A stretch of 64,000 nucleotides of DNA from Ampullaceana balthica (taxonomy: Eukaryota > Mollusca > Gastropoda > Lymnaeidae), in contig CALYLW010000316.1 of the NCBI GenBank assembly GCA_944989445.1, positions 310,001 to 374,000 on the forward strand, given 5' to 3'. This document shows, one piece after another, positions 23,788 through 37,540 of this stretch; the first letter of the stretch is position 1; every line of letters begins with the position of its first letter. The notes under the pieces were generated by a model. The model was not told where the DNA came from and searched no databases. It saw only the letters and a list, made by a program, of their open reading frames with translations. The position numbers were made by a program, and so were the translations under genes.

Positions 23788-25045
23788 TCACCCATGTTCC
23801 CACTTCCTACAATTCTAAGCACGATTTTCCAACCAAAAAACAAAAAACATCTGAAAGTTAAGTTTATTTTATTGTCTTAAAAACATCAGGCATCTTCCTT
23901 TCATGCATTCTTTCTTTCTCCCTTTTTAAAAAAAAACAACCCATCTTGCTTAAAATTGTGGATGTTTCAGTACATTAACCAATGAAAATGAAAACTAATA
24001 GAAATGAAATTACAATCTATTTTCCCCCGTTGAAGCCGGCCAAGGTTTGATTAGAATCAAGCCAGTCCAACTGTTGACGTTCATTCATGCACACAGAAGC
24101 CGTGTAAATAGGACTTTGCTGAGCTTCGTGTCTTCCTTCCCTATACTTTTTTTTTATCACGCAAACACACACGCGATTGTTGGATTTTCCCCATCTACAT
24201 CCCCAAATATTTTTTTTTAAAATTGTATGAGAGAAGGGTAAAACTTGAATTGTCCTATTAGTTTAACGCTTTACTTCTTAACAACGTCATGTTTTAAAGT
24301 CAATTTAAAAAATAAAAATAAAAAAAATCGCTATTCATTAGTAACGCTTGAAGTAAGCGATTTTTCTCACTTTGTAACTCTTATTATTATTAGTTTGTAG
24401 ATTTTTTTTCCAATGAATACATTTCTGTTCGGTATAGGAATATATGGCATTATTTTCTGATGGTGTCTCTGAGGATTTTTGGAGGCGGGGTTGCTCCTAC
24501 AAAAAGTATATTTTTTTCAGACTCGGCAACACCAATTTTTTTTTATATTTCTGAGTGAACCCCCCAAAATTAATAGGGCTTGTTAATGACGTCACAAGCT
24601 TTTTTTTTCTCCCCTATTCTAAAATCAATTAAATTTTAGTTGGCAGACCCCATAAAGCAAAAGTGTGGACACCAACCACATGAGTCCAACGAGTCTGAGG
24701 TTGTAGATTGCAATAAATGTCGTTACAAATTTATTTCATGCCTATGAGACATTTTTTTTTCATTATCATTTTATTTCGGCAATTCCCAAATGATTATGTT
24801 GGTTTTTTTCCCTTGGGCTTGTGTGCGCAGGTGGAGTTTTAGATTCTTCCAAGACGTCATCTCATAATGCCTGGGTTCAGGGAACAAAACCTTTGGTTGT
24901 GCACCAGACGATTCCATCCCGCCAGGTGGTATTGACCTATAAATGCAGGTCATAATTCCAGAACACCACTTGTTGAATAACGTCTGCAATTGTAACCCCG
25001 GGGCTGGGCTGGGGTTGGAAGAGGGGGTGAGGGGAATTACGCGCC

Positions 25046-25456
25046 TTGTACAGAACCAGAAACGACTCCGTGCGGTGGAGTTCTTTGCCCCCTGTAATTT
25101 CGCTGACATTTGCTCTCCGGTGGCCAAGCCTACTGCCTCCTCCAACAGAGGGTCGCTCGGTCATTTCTATGGCTTCAAGCGCCATCGCCGGCGAGTCCTT
25201 CCAGCGGCGGCACACCGAAGGGCCAGCTCTCCACGAGGACAGAGATGATGACGACGACAGTAGTACAGAGGATGATGAAGAAGATGATGATGATAGCTTT
25301 AAAAGGTCGCAGCGGAAATTGCAGTTTGGCCCCGAAGCCAAAGGAAAGAGATGTGCCAAGATCGCAATTATGGCAGTGAGAATGAGGCGGGGCGATCTTC
25401 AAGACGAGAAGTCTTTTCAGCAATTACTCTTAGATGGATTTTTTGGTTCGGGTTGA
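25046..25456 (+). other. Unassigned open frame with an acidic run
   Basis: A 136-codon frame whose middle part is an Asp/Glu/Ser-rich run encoded by imperfect GAT/GAC/GAG triplets, followed by KRSQRKLQFGPEAKGK. A frame on the opposite strand is equally long (140 codons), as expected over a triplet-like repeat. I recognise no domain. The acceptor-like CCTCCAACAG at 25148 gives a phase that does not fit exon A, so it is not a cassette exon of the PTPRN-like gene. Confidence 0.12.
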
Positions 25457-25911
25457 GCTCGATAGAGAAATCGTGTTAATACGCAAGGGTTATTTGTAGT
25501 GTGTGTGGGTTGGGGGGAGGGGGACATTTAGAATTGTAGTATTCAATGCTATTAGGGGCAATCATTTTTTTTTAAAATAACGCAACATTTGATTTAAATA
25601 ACAACAAAATCAAAAGAAAAACTAACTTCGCTATCTGAACATTTTCTTTTATTGCAATCACAAATATTAGCATTATTGTATTCAAAATGTTTGCTTTTGT
25701 TAAATAGAAAATACTAGTAGTATGAGGAGATTTAAATCCGATTTGTATTATTGTGTTATGCAAACACGTTTTACGGACACGCATACAACCACAACGCATA
25801 TGTACATTTTTTATATTATTAGTCTGTAAAGTGTATGCAGGATCCACGAAACTCCGGATTAGTTCGAGTTTTGGGCCTCGCTTATTTTTATAGGTTTATT
25901 ATAGGTTAAAC

Positions 25912-27433
25912 TTGGGGGTCTGCCGATATGCAATTTTTGCCGATACCGATATTATCCATATGAGTATTTGTTTGGACAAAAACCAGTGGTCATATTTGAC
26001 GACGTCATTCTTAAAAGTATGACTCTTAATTATTTATATTTTACATCTTAGGCTACTGGTTTAGTTAAGACAACCGTAAATTAAGAAACAAATCGGACAA
26101 CTTCGTTTGAATTATATGTGTGTGTCGATTACGGTCTTCCGTATTTCGTGTCCATCCTTTACGTCACTTCGCTTCCTGCTTCTTTCTTTTCCTCGAATAC
26201 AATGCAGGAATATGGATAGGAGTTGTTGTTGTTTGTTGTTTGTTGTTGTTGTTTTTTTAACATAAAAGAAGTTAATATCGTTATAATAGCGATACAATAA
26301 CACATCAAAACATTATTTAATTAATAATAACAAAAACAATCTTAAATTTAGATTTAGATTAATTTATAATTTTTACAAACTACTTTAACTCAAACAATAT
26401 CAAAGTACATGGCAAGCTGTATACATATTAATACATGTACTAGATCTCTTTTATTAACAACGTTTTTATTAACTTGCTTTCGTTCCTGTCTGTCCGCATT
26501 GTTTTCGTTCTTGTCTGTCAGCAATTTTTCAAATTTTCCAAAGTAAAATTAAACCACTTTTGATGGCCCTAGAGAGCATAAAATTTTACCACAGATAGAT
26601 CTTGGCTGACAATGCATTGTATCAAAATTTCAGATAGATCAAATGTACCGTAATTAAATTAATGCACTTTTTAGTTTATCTCTATATAAGCATGTTATAT
26701 AAGCATCTGTCTGCTGTTATATTAAAATTGATAAGTTCACCCCGTGACCTCATCGCCGTGGTATTAAAACGTTGGGCGGGCGCTGATGAGGTGTTTGGTA
26801 AAATAAATAGAGGTAAATAAAATATTTTTAAAAACCAGGTTGTTATAAGTGGACTAAAAAGAATAAAATAAATACAGTTAAAAACAGATATTTAAAAACC
26901 ACATTTTTATAACTGGACTAAAAAGAAGAAAATAATTTAAAACTTATAACCTCAAGTACTTTAATTTAATATGACTAAAACGTGTGGCGGGTGTTTGGTA
27001 TAAAGATTAAAAAATAATAATTTAGAAGGTAAAAGAGAGATATATACGTGAGAGAATGAGTGAACTGCATATGTTAAACCTCATAAACGCCCGCCCCACG
27101 TTTTTAGTCATGTTAAATTAAAGTACTTAAACTTATAAGTTTTAAATTATTTTCTTCTTTTTAGTCCACATATAAAAACGTGGTTTTTAAAAATCCCTTT
27201 TTACCTTTACGTTTGGTTCTTTCAATACCGGTATCCTGGTCAATATATTAATTTGTTGAGATATTTAAAATAAAAGTGATAATTTTTTTCCCAGAAATTT
27301 GTGTTGTCAAAAATATTTAAAATGTCACTTATGAAATTCGGTGACGTAATATCTGTACCTATACACGCTACCGATACCGATATTGCCGATGTCCTGAAAT
27401 CGGCCAGATAATATATCGGTAGACTCCTAGCCT
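25912..27433. mobile_element. hAT-like element of about 1.5 kb with nested repeat
   Basis: The left end reads TTGGGGGTCTGCCGATATG and the right end, reversed, AGGCTAGGAGTCTACCGATA, so the termini are imperfect inverted repeats carrying GTCT(G/A)CCGATAT. Flanks are GGTTAAAC (25904-25911) and AGTTAAAC (27434-27441), 7 of 8 identical. No transposase frame remains. The fold-back repeat at 26460-27211 is nested inside and accounts for half of its length. Confidence 0.65.
26460..27211. repeat. Fold-back interspersed repeat, copy 1
   Basis: Begins acgtttttattaacttgctt. Its second half is a long imperfect palindrome: the segment near 26820-26990 (gtggactaaaaagaagaaa, aacttataacctcaagtact, cgtgtggcgggtg) is mirrored by 27080-27210 (cgcccgccccacg, agtacttaaacttataag, cttctttttagtccac). 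A second copy is at 30472-31490. Such arms of over 100 bp could form a cruciform and resemble Foldback-type elements. No coding capacity. Confidence 0.7.
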
Positions 27434-27614
27434 AGTTAAACGTCGTTAATGGCCTGTTGAATGAGTGACGCATGAACTTTGCATAAAATTCGGGGAAGTG
27501 CGTTGAATTTTTTCTACATTTTGCTTTATAAAATGTTGTTTTTTTATATTAATGAGTGCGAATCAAAATCTGCTGCTGTTTGAATTTTTTATTTAAGATA
27601 TCTTGAACTATCCC

Positions 27615-28110
27615 TTAACCAGTTGTTGGGTCGTTGGGGCACCATCGTGAACGGCACACTAACACACGCCATTTGTCACGGCCCTGTGCTGCCCTTTGAG
27701 AATCGCTGAATGACAGGCCGGTCCACTCTTTGATATTGTCCTCCCATCTCTTCTTTTGTCTGCCTCTTTTCCTTCCTCCCTGGACTGTGCCTTGTAATAT
27801 GGTTTTTGCGAGACCTCCAGTTCTTGTCACGTGTCCGTACCATCGTAATTTCCTCTTCTTAATTGATGTGAGTAGGTCCTCGTAGGGGCCAATGACAGTA
27901 CTTATTTTGTTGCGGATCGCTTCATTTGTGATGTGCGCTGTGTAGGAGATGTTCAATATCTTTCTGAAACATCTCATCTCTAGCGCATTTATTCTTCTTT
28001 GGAGGTCTGCAGTGAGCGTCCAAGCCTCACAACCATACAAAAAAGACTGACATCGCTAGAGAGCGCATTAGCCGGATCTTTGATCTCAGGGAGAGCTTAA
28101 GATTTAAGAA
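27615..28110 (-). pseudogene. RTE-type LINE, C-terminal reverse transcriptase remnant
   Basis: A 141-codon frame, read on the - strand, carries YGCEAWTLTADLQRRINALEM, KLRWYGHVTR, KTILQGTVQGGRKRGRQKKR and WEDNIKEWTGLSF. These are typical of the region after the catalytic core of RTE-clade non-LTR retrotransposon polymerases. Upstream the sequence SKIRLMRSLAMS belongs to the same protein but in another frame. One extra T in a T run near 28046 breaks the frame. The endonuclease and catalytic domains are absent, so this is a 5'-truncated dead copy. The ending WCPNDPTTG then stop agrees with the usual end of such proteins. Confidence 0.88.
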
Positions 28111-28179
28111 CTCGGCTGCTTCAATTTTCATTCTGGAACTTCGGGCTGCACATGGATCATATGCAGGGCCTGGAAGGAC

Positions 28180-28342
28180 CAGAGGCGTAGCAACGACTAG
28201 GCATCGGGGGTAGTTGCCAAGTGCGCCGAGGACTACTCCTTCAATAATCAATGTATTCTGTAAACTTTTTGTACTTTCCTTATTATTCAAGGGCGCCAAA
28301 TATGAATTAGCCAAGGGCGCAGGAAACCCAGCTACGCCTCTG
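28180..28342. mobile_element. hAT-type MITE, 163 bp, perfect 8-bp target duplication
   Basis: Starts CAGAGGCGTAGC and ends GCTACGCCTCTG, a 12-bp perfect inverted repeat, with the exact duplication GGAAGGAC at 28172-28179 and 28343-28350. Length, CAG...CTG ends and 8-bp duplication fit a non-autonomous hAT element. It lies just upstream of the LINE remnant, whose left boundary is uncertain. Confidence 0.92.
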
Positions 28343-29014
28343 GGAAGGACAGTTCCTCTGTGAACTGAATCATGAATTATAGTTTTCCCAGCTACCTCTT
28401 CTTTTGACCACCCGCTTAAACCTTTTGATGTTACTTTAGTACATTAGGTCGACGCGTATTTATTCGGGGTTCTACTTAACCAAGAACTCCCATATTTTTT
28501 TTAAAAAAAATTTAATAAATCATTTCTATTTTTTTTTACATTTGGTTATTAGTACATATATAAAGAGGCTCTTTACTTCATTCTCTATTGAAATTGAAAA
28601 TTATGAACAAACCAAAGGGAGTTAACTCACCGTAACTAGATGACGTTGATATCCAACTTCTAGGTTGTCAAGGACGCCCAATGCTTTAATTTGTTGCTTT
28701 GTTCTTAACATACCCCTGAGTCTGTTTTGCTCCATATGTCCTTGTATCAGCAATAACCATCCCCACTCATTCAGTGGCCAATTAGGGGGGGGTAGATCGT
28801 GGGGGGAGGGGTAGATGCCCCCCCCCTGTGTCACCATTTAGGGTGTCTAATGGTAAAATCAATGAGTCGTGTTTTGTGAATGTTTCGGCGTTCCCTATAC
28901 CGAGGCGTTATTGCTTATCATTGGCCACAATGACTGTTTTAGGCGGAAGCACAACTTCACCTAAATGGGTCAGCGACTTTCATGTCTAACTTTCCCTAAT
29001 TGTTCTATTTACAG

Positions 29015-29100
29015 TGTCGGACCTGGCCTGATGATAAGTCTGGAGGTCAACACAGATCGCCAAGGAAAGTGGGATGCCGAAAAGATCGCCATAGAAGCCC
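29015..29100 (+). CDS. PTPRN-like: PTPRN/IA-2-like receptor pseudophosphatase, luminal-domain exon B
   Basis: Internal exon of 86 bp, between acceptor TTCTATTTACAG and donor GCCC|GTAAGT. The first base completes the His codon begun in exon A. One base (C) remains for the Gln codon completed in exon C. The product starts VGPGLMISLEVNT and ends WDAEKIAIEA. Vertebrate IA-2 and phogrin have Val-Gly-Pro-Ala followed by a hydrophobic strand at the same place, then an acidic helix start. In the known structures this domain is a compact ferredoxin-like fold next to the membrane, implicated in receptor dimerisation in secretory granules. The strong VGP match is the single best anchor for the family call. 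Confidence 0.88.
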
Positions 29101-29181
29101 GTAAGTAGATTAAAAATAGTTTTGGGGTTGGGTTGTTTTTTTTTGGAACAGATTATGAGAAAAAAAAATATTTGGCAAAAG

Positions 29182-29377
29182 CAGGGTCTCCAAAACTACG
29201 GCACGCGGGTCAGGTGCGGCCCGCGAGGCCTTCTCATCCGGCCCCTGGAGACCTTTTAATCTAAAAAAAAGATACTATTTTTACGTGTAGTTTACCACAA
29301 AACTGTGTGTAGTCGGCCCACAAACTGGTGTTTGACAGTTAATGCGGCCCTCCGGCAGAAAAGTTTGAAGACCCCTG
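29182..29377. mobile_element. hAT-type MITE, 196 bp
   Basis: Starts CAGGGTCTCCAAAACTACGG and ends AGTTTGAAGACCCCTG. The termini are imperfect inverted repeats (CAGGGTCT.. against CAGGGGTCTTC..). Flanks GGCAAAAG and GGCTAAAC agree at 6 of 8 positions. The interior has gcggcccgcgag and gcggccctcc, common in hAT elements with unpaired-phosphate-like GC-rich ends. It sits 80 bp after the donor of exon B. Confidence 0.75.
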
Positions 29378-30471
29378 GGCTAAACCAAAGCAAAATAATC
29401 GGGTGATGTTTACGCTGGTATTAAGTCAGAGTGAACTAAATGAAAGGGTTTTAGTTTTATAAATTTAGAATAATGCGGTTAATTTGGGTAAAGATTTGGG
29501 ATGAGGATTTAGTTGACTATTTTATTAAAAAAACGTGATGATAGCATATATGGAGTCCAGAAATACTATACGTTTAGTTGACCGAAAACCGCTCCTTGCA
29601 ATTACCTTATATTGTTATTAGGGATAAGAAGTATGAAGTTTTACATTCGTCCATTTGTATTTGAAACCATGAATAGTGGATAATATCATGCGTTGCAATA
29701 ATTTACAAAGATTAATCTATGTCTAATGCAACTTTGACATAGTCATTGCACCTTGATAAGCATGTTTGACACCATCTCAATGAATATAGATCGTATAACA
29801 ATTGATGCATGTAGTTATTTTTACTACAATAACTCGTTAACTAAATGGTTTTTTTTCCCATTAAACCATATGATTAGCCATGCCAGTTATCATGGTCAAT
29901 ATTTAAAATCTATTTTACTGTAGGTGTAAATACATTTAAACCTCAAACGTGAAATGAACGGGAAAATATGAGAGGGGCGATATTTCTTTTTATTATACAT
30001 TGTCGTTAAGTTTATTTTAAATTTTAGTAAAGTTAATTGTTCAAATTTTAATTGACTTATTAAACAGATTTTTAACAGTTCTAATATTTTGTTTACAAAC
30101 TTGGTTATTGTTTCATTTAAATGTTAATATTATGAAGTTATTTGCTCCACACATTGTTGTAAAATAGAATAAAAAGGCATGGGCTGGTAGTTATTTATTA
30201 AAGTGCCATGCTTAAAGTCGTGACATAATTATGTGTGTTACTTTTCACCTCCTTGTGCAGAGTCGTTCATAAAAGTAATAGTGTGATTTGGACAACACCC
30301 TGTTTTCAACACGGAATCGGTAATAAAAAGTCATTTCACTTGTTTATATGACTTTGTCATAGTTGGGTTAACCTTTCGCTTCTCCACTTTGACCTCTTAC
30401 TTTGACCTCTGACATAGATCCGCCCCGTTCAGAGTGACACTCATCACAACCTTACGGTTGAACTTGTTACC

Positions 30472-31490
30472 ACGTTTTTATTAACTCGCTTTCGTTCCTG
30501 TGGCACTGTTTGTCCAAGATTTTTCAAATCTGCCAACGTAAAATTAAACCATTTCTGATGGTCCTATAGAGCTCAAAATTTTACCACAGATAGATCTTGA
30601 ATGACAATACATTGTATCAAAATTTCAGATCGATCTAATGTACCGTAATTAAATTAATGCATTTCTTAGTTTATCTTTATATAAGCATCTGTACCCGACT
30701 GCCGTAGTTTAATTTCACGTGGCGAGTTCACCCCGTGACCGCATCGCTTTGTTATTAAACGTAGGGCGGGCGCTGATGAGGTGTTTGGTAAAATAAATAG
30801 AGGTAAAAAAATGTTTTTTGAAAATCACGTTTTTATTAGTGGACTAAAAGAATAAAATAAATAAAGGTAAAAAATGATTTTTTAAAAACGACGTTTTTAT
30901 AAGTGGACTAAAAAGAAGAAAATAATTTAAAACTTATAAGTTCAAGTACTTCGATTTAATATGACTAAAAACGTGGGGCGGTTGTTCTTATCTTATCTAT
31001 GCAGGCGCTCCTTCAATGCAGAAGATAATTGCGTCCACAGACCATGACAGATGATCTGTTGGCAAGTGATGCAGCGTTCACAGGCCACGGCTTTCTGGGT
31101 TCCACGCATTACCCAGCCGCCTAACTAGTGTTAGGTACCCATTCGGAGCTGGGTGACTCAGGGACGCCCTAGGCCCTTGGAACAAATCCTTGCCTTCACA
31201 TGGATTCGAGCCCGTGTCCATCGGTACGCCAGTCGAGAGCGCTGCCACTCGACCACCGCGCCCCGTGTTCGGTATAAAAATAAAAGATTTATAATTTAGA
31301 AGGCAAAAGAGGAGATCTATAAGTGAGATAATGACTGAACTGCATATTTTAAACCTCATAAGCGCCCGCCCCACGTTTTTAGTCATATTAAACAGAGGTA
31401 CTTGAACTTATAAGTTTTAAATTATTTTCTACTTTTTAGTCCACTTATAAAAACGTGGTTTTTAAAAATCATTTTTTTTACCTTTATTAT
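30472..31490. repeat. Fold-back interspersed repeat, copy 2, split by a SINE
   Basis: Matches copy 1 over its whole length, from acgtttttattaactcgc through the palindromic arms (cttataagttcaagtact mirrored by agtacttgaacttataag variants) to cttataaaaacgtgg. The 277-bp SINE at 30988-31264 interrupts it just where copy 1 is continuous, so this repeat predates that SINE. Confidence 0.75.
30988..31264 (-). mobile_element. tRNA-derived SINE, GATAA-tailed family
   Basis: On the - strand the head GGTGGTCGAGTGGCAGCGCT and B-box-like GGCTCGAATCC match the 56241 copy. The body includes ggctgggtaatgcgtgg and gcaattatcttctgcat, and the end is agataagataag. It is inserted into fold-back copy 2, with gttgttc/gtgttcg at the edges as a weak target duplication. 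It retains a segment (gggcgtccctgagtcaccca) that the 56241 copy lacks, and is probably closer to full length. Confidence 0.85.
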
Positions 31491-32469
31491 TCTTATAATA
31501 AAATCACTGGGGGTGTACAGAGCTTTTTGATCCCAGCTGAAACAACACAAGTGATCTACATGCACTCTGGTCAGCAACTAGTTTTAGAGCTGATGGAGTT
31601 CGACCAATCGATCTCTAGCCAACTTAACAATTAAGAAATATGATCTTCATCTTGGACTTCAGTTGAAATTATTTAATTTGAAATAAGATCACAGCTACAG
31701 ACTTATCATTACTCAGTTTGGCTTGCGCAAAGCTATTTGTTACTTTCTCTCAAAACTAAAGAAAAATTAAAATCAATATTTATTTAGCAAAAGTTAACTA
31801 GTAAATGTATTTTAGGAAGAGTTTCTTTACACAGAAACATGAGACGACTTATGTATATATTTTAACGGCACTATTCAAAGCTTTAATAAATAATATTTCA
31901 CAGTGGCCAACACAAGAAATCTTACTGCTAGAAACATCCACCAAAGCTAACCCCCGATATAAACCATCACAATTTTTTAAAAATACTAATAGTTGTTGCT
32001 ATGGGTCATCTTTCCATCTATTCAAGTTACTTTTACAAACATACGCTCAGGCAACATCTTTTCAACTTTTGAAATAATCCTTATAATCCCCCCAGCCCCC
32101 CGCCCCCCCCACACACACACACGTAGTAAGCTCTCTGAACTATAAACATATTTTTCACCATCTTTTTGCAGGCTTGTTGCATGGTTATTACATTTATATT
32201 TAAATTTCGGAAGAAGAAAAAAACATAAGAAAACATTACTGCAAATGGCGCTCTTTTAGACTCTCATTTAGCGCAGAAATCGGGAATTTTATCGGGTTTT
32301 TCTTTTCTTCAAAGCCGTTACCGGTACGTTACGAAAAGCACTGTGTAAACGGATAGCATTTTCTTGGGGAAAATAAGAATTGACAATGAGTTATAACTAT
32401 CTTAATTACAAATAATAGCCCCAAGCGGAAATGTATGCTAAGTAAAGTTAGGTTCCCTTTTCAAACAAC

Positions 32470-32663
32470 GCTGGCCTAAGGGGTAAGTGAAGCAACGTTC
32501 ACAAGTTTCTATAGCCACGGCATACGAGGGGATTGTGTGGCTAGCACGATGCCCAGCCGCTATTGCTTCCCCAACTGATTCAGGGACGCCCTTTGGCCTT
32601 GCGCTCACCGAGACTCGAACCCGTGACTATCGGTACGACAGCCGAGCGCGCTGCCGCTCCCCT
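32470..32663 (-). mobile_element. Diverged tRNA-derived SINE, GATAA family, 3'-truncated
   Basis: On the - strand: gcggcagcgcgctcggctg, B-box GGTTCGAGTCT, gggcgtccctgaatcag and cggctgggcatcgtgc align with the copies at 30988 and 56241. The tail and last quarter are missing. Confidence 0.75.
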
Positions 32664-35524
32664 GGAAATGTATGTTTCGTTATAATTTAAACATTTCGTT
32701 ACCCAAGCGCAACTGATCTCTACGACTTCCTACAGTTATAGCCGGGGAAGACAATGTCAGGATTTCAAGACTTCAAGGCTACGTTAGTTTAAAAGATGAA
32801 AACCAGAGGAAGAGATTCTTTTAAAACAGTATGTTTAAAGCAAATGTTAAATTCTAGCATTTTACTAGTTAAATTTACATAATTAATGTTTTCGTGGACT
32901 CTGTCGTCCATTTGCACGTGCCCATTTCTAGTTGATATTAATGAATAGTGTGGAATGTTTTTCGCCTTGCAAATTGACTACTAGTAAATTTTTAATTTTT
33001 ATTTTATCCAAGGAATGATGGATTGATGCATGGATGTATATTTTTTAAAAACGTTTGTAACCCTTAAGCGTGTTACCTTAAAACATTTGATACGCCTTTA
33101 CATAAGACAAATGTTGTATTTTTTTAAAAAATATTTTTGAGGGGCATGATTATTATTTTAAAAGAAGGAAAAAAACCTTTTCGAGTTCATTTAAAAGGGG
33201 GTCAACACAGCTGTCTCCTCCACGGCGAAAGAACCGAATCGCGCACCGCCATTACATCATTAGCCGACGGGGCGCTAAATTGTGGGAACGAGGCGACAAG
33301 CGCGGAGACAGGCCGTTACGACGGGGCGTACAGGTGGACCATTACGCCCGCTAATGAAGGCCTCCCGCGGTGATGTCACGTGGTCAGATGACCACCACCT
33401 GGGTGGACGAAGACAAACAAATTACGGGGACGACATCGCCACACCACACCGTGAACCAGGCTGACACCGCCAAGCTTAGTGTCAGAGCTTTTGAAAGTCG
33501 AGGCCATGATGAAATCCCTCCGTTTGTACCGAGAGTCCGTCACGCCAGGTTGTAAATTGACATTACAGCTCACCCTCCGTCGTTTTATCCGCGCACAAAC
33601 CATTCACGGCCCTTAACGTTATTTTCAAATAGGTCCTTTGCCTTTTTTTTTGTTTCGTGTCGCTGGAGACTGACTTGTTTGTCATTGATACATTACGCAA
33701 TAACATGACCTGATTAATGATGTTACTGCTTGTTGTTTTTTTTTCCTCACGAACATTTCCGCACTGGTCAATGGAATTCAAGGTTCGCAGCTGGAACAAA
33801 TACATTGTTGAATAGAGTATGGATAAGGCTGAACGGACGCAACAAAACAGCGAAATATCGGCAAAAAGCCTTCCTCAGCGAACAGACAAATGCAACAAAA
33901 AGTGAGAAGAAAACAAAATCTGCAACGTGTAGTTAAATTGGACATCAACCAGAAAGTAATTACCTATATTCAAATTGAATAACTTCTCATCTACATTGCC
34001 TGATTGCAGACCGACGGCACTCTATCATTGGAACCAATAATCTATGTACTCGATTGTGCAGTCATATTTCAATTTTTAAATGTTAAAAAATCTTCTTCTT
34101 TTTTTCAAAACAGAAGAAGGGGGTGAGTTGGAAAACGTTTCATGTACATAAGAACATATTGAATTGGTTTGATTTAACCTGGAAAAGACACAAGTCCCCA
34201 AGAAACCTTCCTCGGCGAAAAACAAAAACAGCAAGCATTTTCTAACAATAAAATGGAAAACCAGGCTGCAATGTGTAATGTTAGCTGAAATTTTATGGTT
34301 TTTTTACGCGAGTCAGGGGGTATCATTATTCTGTAGTATATAATCTAAAACATTCGCATTTAATCATTTGGTTCGATACTGATTTATAGGAAGCGATGAC
34401 AAGAATGTATATTAATGACCGCGAAGTGAATAAAAAATGTTTTGGTAAATGGAGTGAAGAAGAGGAAACAAAAGAAGGATGGGGGATTGATTAATCGTAA
34501 TTCCAAAACAAAAGAGACGTTTAAAGTTAAAGTAAGTGGTGTTTGTGTGTTTTTTTGTTTTGTTTTTAATTCTTAAAATATCTTTAAAGAACGATTTATT
34601 TAACAGCACGGTGTACGTAAATTATAGCATTATGTTGTCTATAGTGATTTAATATAAGGTGTGGCTTTCAACGGGGGTTGCAATAAATATGAAAACAAGC
34701 TACGTTCTGTTTGTATAGTTCCATTGCGCACTGAATAGGCTGCTGCATTCTTTTACTGATTTCCTATCAGTATCTAGCATATCGCATCATTAGCGAGCCT
34801 CATCAAGAAAATATCTACAAACGTTGGTTTGGGGTTGTACAAATCCCCACTCGTGGACAGGACATTCGGACAGCAGGTGCTCTCCCTTTTCGTCCTCCCG
34901 CCAAGTTGACAGCCGGGGTTTCTTCTAGAGTCCAGCCAGTGAAAGTACCTCTGCGCTCAGTCGTGGCATGCATCAGTAAGGCCCCTTGTCGTCTCGCCTT
35001 CGGCACAGCCCCTGTAGCTATTTTTCTCGGAACTGGTCAGAATCCAACTCCAAGGTGAGCTCTGGGCGGTCGGGCAGCGGGCTGGGCTGTGCCCTCTTTT
35101 GCCAAGAATCCTGCCATGTCGTGCTACGCCAATTATTGCACACTTGTTAAATTGCCTACAGGGATACATTCAAAGTGGGGGGAGGGGGAGCTGATTAAAC
35201 ACGTATGGCGTTTTGTTCTGAAAGGGAAATTATATCTGATTAACGTTACATGTATCCTTAATAACGTTATTCCGATAAACAACGTGTTCAACTCACACCC
35301 ACGAATGACAGTTTTAACCGCGCCAATTCAACTGTGACGTCATCTGGACGCAGTACTAACATGGATCAGAACCACCTTATGAAAACGTTGATTGTATAGC
35401 ATAACGTGAAGAACTCTTGAGAATAAAAAGAGATCTTTCAGTTCTTCTTACCTCCCCTTCCCTATTAGAAAATCAAAATCTTTGCCTTCCTGGGGCCACA
35501 CTGGAAACTCTGATAAAAAAAAAC

Positions 35525-37540
<2,016 letters not shown>

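Larger units (their letters stand above)
5713..29014 (+). other. Intron of about 23.3 kb between exons A and B
   Basis: Begins GTAAGT and ends TTCTATTTACAG. Joining its flanks keeps the frame (CA + T). It contains the listed repeats and transposons. Stretches where I see nothing beyond AT-rich spacer and short homopolymers are 6135-6900, 7270-7920, 8490-9960, 10210-11270, 12150-13500 (apart from a GT/poly-G run near 12650), 14660-15460, 16270-17850, 18110-19130, 21600-23130, 23800-25900 and 28360-29010. The GC-richer stretch 24940-25460 has overlapping open frames on both strands with an Asp/Glu run from GAT/GAC codons, but no recognisable protein. Confidence 0.8.

Noticed and set aside
25046..25456. 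Acidic open frame as a cassette exon of the PTPRN-like gene
   Set aside because: The nearby acceptor gives the wrong phase after exon A, the frame that would fit hits a stop at about 25248, and an opposite-strand frame is just as long.
31078..31386. 102-codon frame on the - strand
   Set aside because: It reads through the SINE inserted in the fold-back repeat, not a gene.
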